From Plazaster borealis (Eukaryota; Echinodermata; Asteroidea; Forcipulatida; Labidiasteridae): DNA of 64,000 nucleotides. Made by a program: the position numbers and the translations under genes. The notes under the pieces were generated by a model, which made no database searches, was not told where the DNA came from, and saw only the letters and a list, made by a program, of their open reading frames with translations. Within the stretch, counting starts at the first letter, position 1. Each line of letters starts with the position of its first letter. Positions 63,629 through 64,000 of this stretch are shown piece after piece. The stretch covers positions 2,815,501 to 2,879,500 of the forward strand of contig CM037461.1 of NCBI GenBank assembly GCA_021014325.1, given 5' to 3'.

Positions 63629-64000
63629 TTTCGTCACCGTTTTCACGAAGAGCCACACATGTCCAAACGCTTGATTGAGATTTACATTTTACACTGTGCT
63701 TGGCTTAAAACTGCAATATCTGCAATACTAAAGCCACGGTTTGCATTCAAAGACCTCTTATATGATTCTGTATAAGTTTAACATCCCTATTGACTTATTA
63801 ATTTCGTTAAATGTATTGGCTAATTGCCATAGTAATTAGTCAAAGATACGTGGCTCTTCGTGAGACCGAAAAAGTGAGTTGACCTACTTAAACACCCAAC
63901 TGGTTAACGTGTTTTTACATAGGAAAGGGGCGCGTATGTCACGTGATCACGCGCGCGATGACATAAGTGGCTCTTCGTGAAAACGGAAAAAACGATTTGA
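63629..64000. mobile_element. TIR element interrupting the Gypsy fragment
   Basis: CACCGTTTTCACGAAGAGCC at the left and GGCTCTTCGTGAAAACGG at the right are inverse, with an extra inverse copy GTGGCTCTTCGTGAGACC at 63849. The right end reaches or passes the window edge. Confidence 0.8.

Overview
The window is animal nuclear DNA. It is AT-rich and intron-bearing, with few genes and many dispersed repeats, most of them with terminal inverted repeats. Several repeat families (the AAAGGCACTGGACACGTTTGGTAATTACTC-type element with a CGATGACCAATTGAGC interior, plus several tRNA-derived SINEs) look to me like echinoderm, probably sea-star, repeats. That taxon call is from memory of family resemblance, not from a search.

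All host genes I can support lie on the minus strand. (1) A class A (rhodopsin-like) GPCR in one exon lies at 6271-7536. A TM5-only remnant of a paralogue, with duplicated flank, lies at 1141-1262. (2) A large multi-exon membrane receptor runs from at least 48710 down to about 13309, probably to 11486. I assembled it by hand from splice sites and codon phase. Its order is Mucin2_WxxW domain 1 (split over two exons), a LamG-like domain, Ig, WxxW 2, WxxW 3, Ig, Ig, a Ser/Thr/Pro stalk, a transmembrane helix and a candidate cytoplasmic tail. Every domain-level junction is phase 1, and each WxxW is cut internally at phase 0. (3) A PAPS-sulfotransferase-like gene lies at 59629-60568 and carries a one-base frameshift in an A-run.

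The most striking non-genic structure is a nest of transposons at 36990-48428, inside the intron that splits the first WxxW domain. Element D (TIR TAGACTGTGCAAGTCTCGCGC) contains a P-superfamily-like element C (8-bp target duplication GTGCAACC). C was hit in its left TIR by a 7.7-kb ISL2EU-type element (TA duplication; SWIM+YqaJ nuclease gene on plus, THAP+DDE transposase gene on minus) and by P-like element A (duplication GATAGGAC). Its body was hit by P-like element B (duplication GGTTTCAT). A, B and C each carry a THAP first exon.

Region by region: 1-6.2 kb holds SINE, MITEs, a 19-bp minisatellite and a Penelope-like end with a hammerhead-like motif. 6.2-9.3 kb holds the GPCR and its MITE-riddled 5' flank. 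9.4-13 kb is repeats plus the candidate last receptor exon. 13-34.5 kb holds receptor exons separated by repeat-filled introns (a roughly 56-bp minisatellite, a 16-bp minisatellite, and four 0.9-1.1 kb CRE-rich units). 32.7-33.0 kb and 56.1-56.2 kb are telomere-type tracts inside inverted repeats. 35-48.5 kb is the transposon nest. 48.6-50.8 kb holds the most 5' receptor exons seen. 51-64 kb is repeats, the sulfotransferase-like gene and a Ty3/Gypsy pol fragment at the end.
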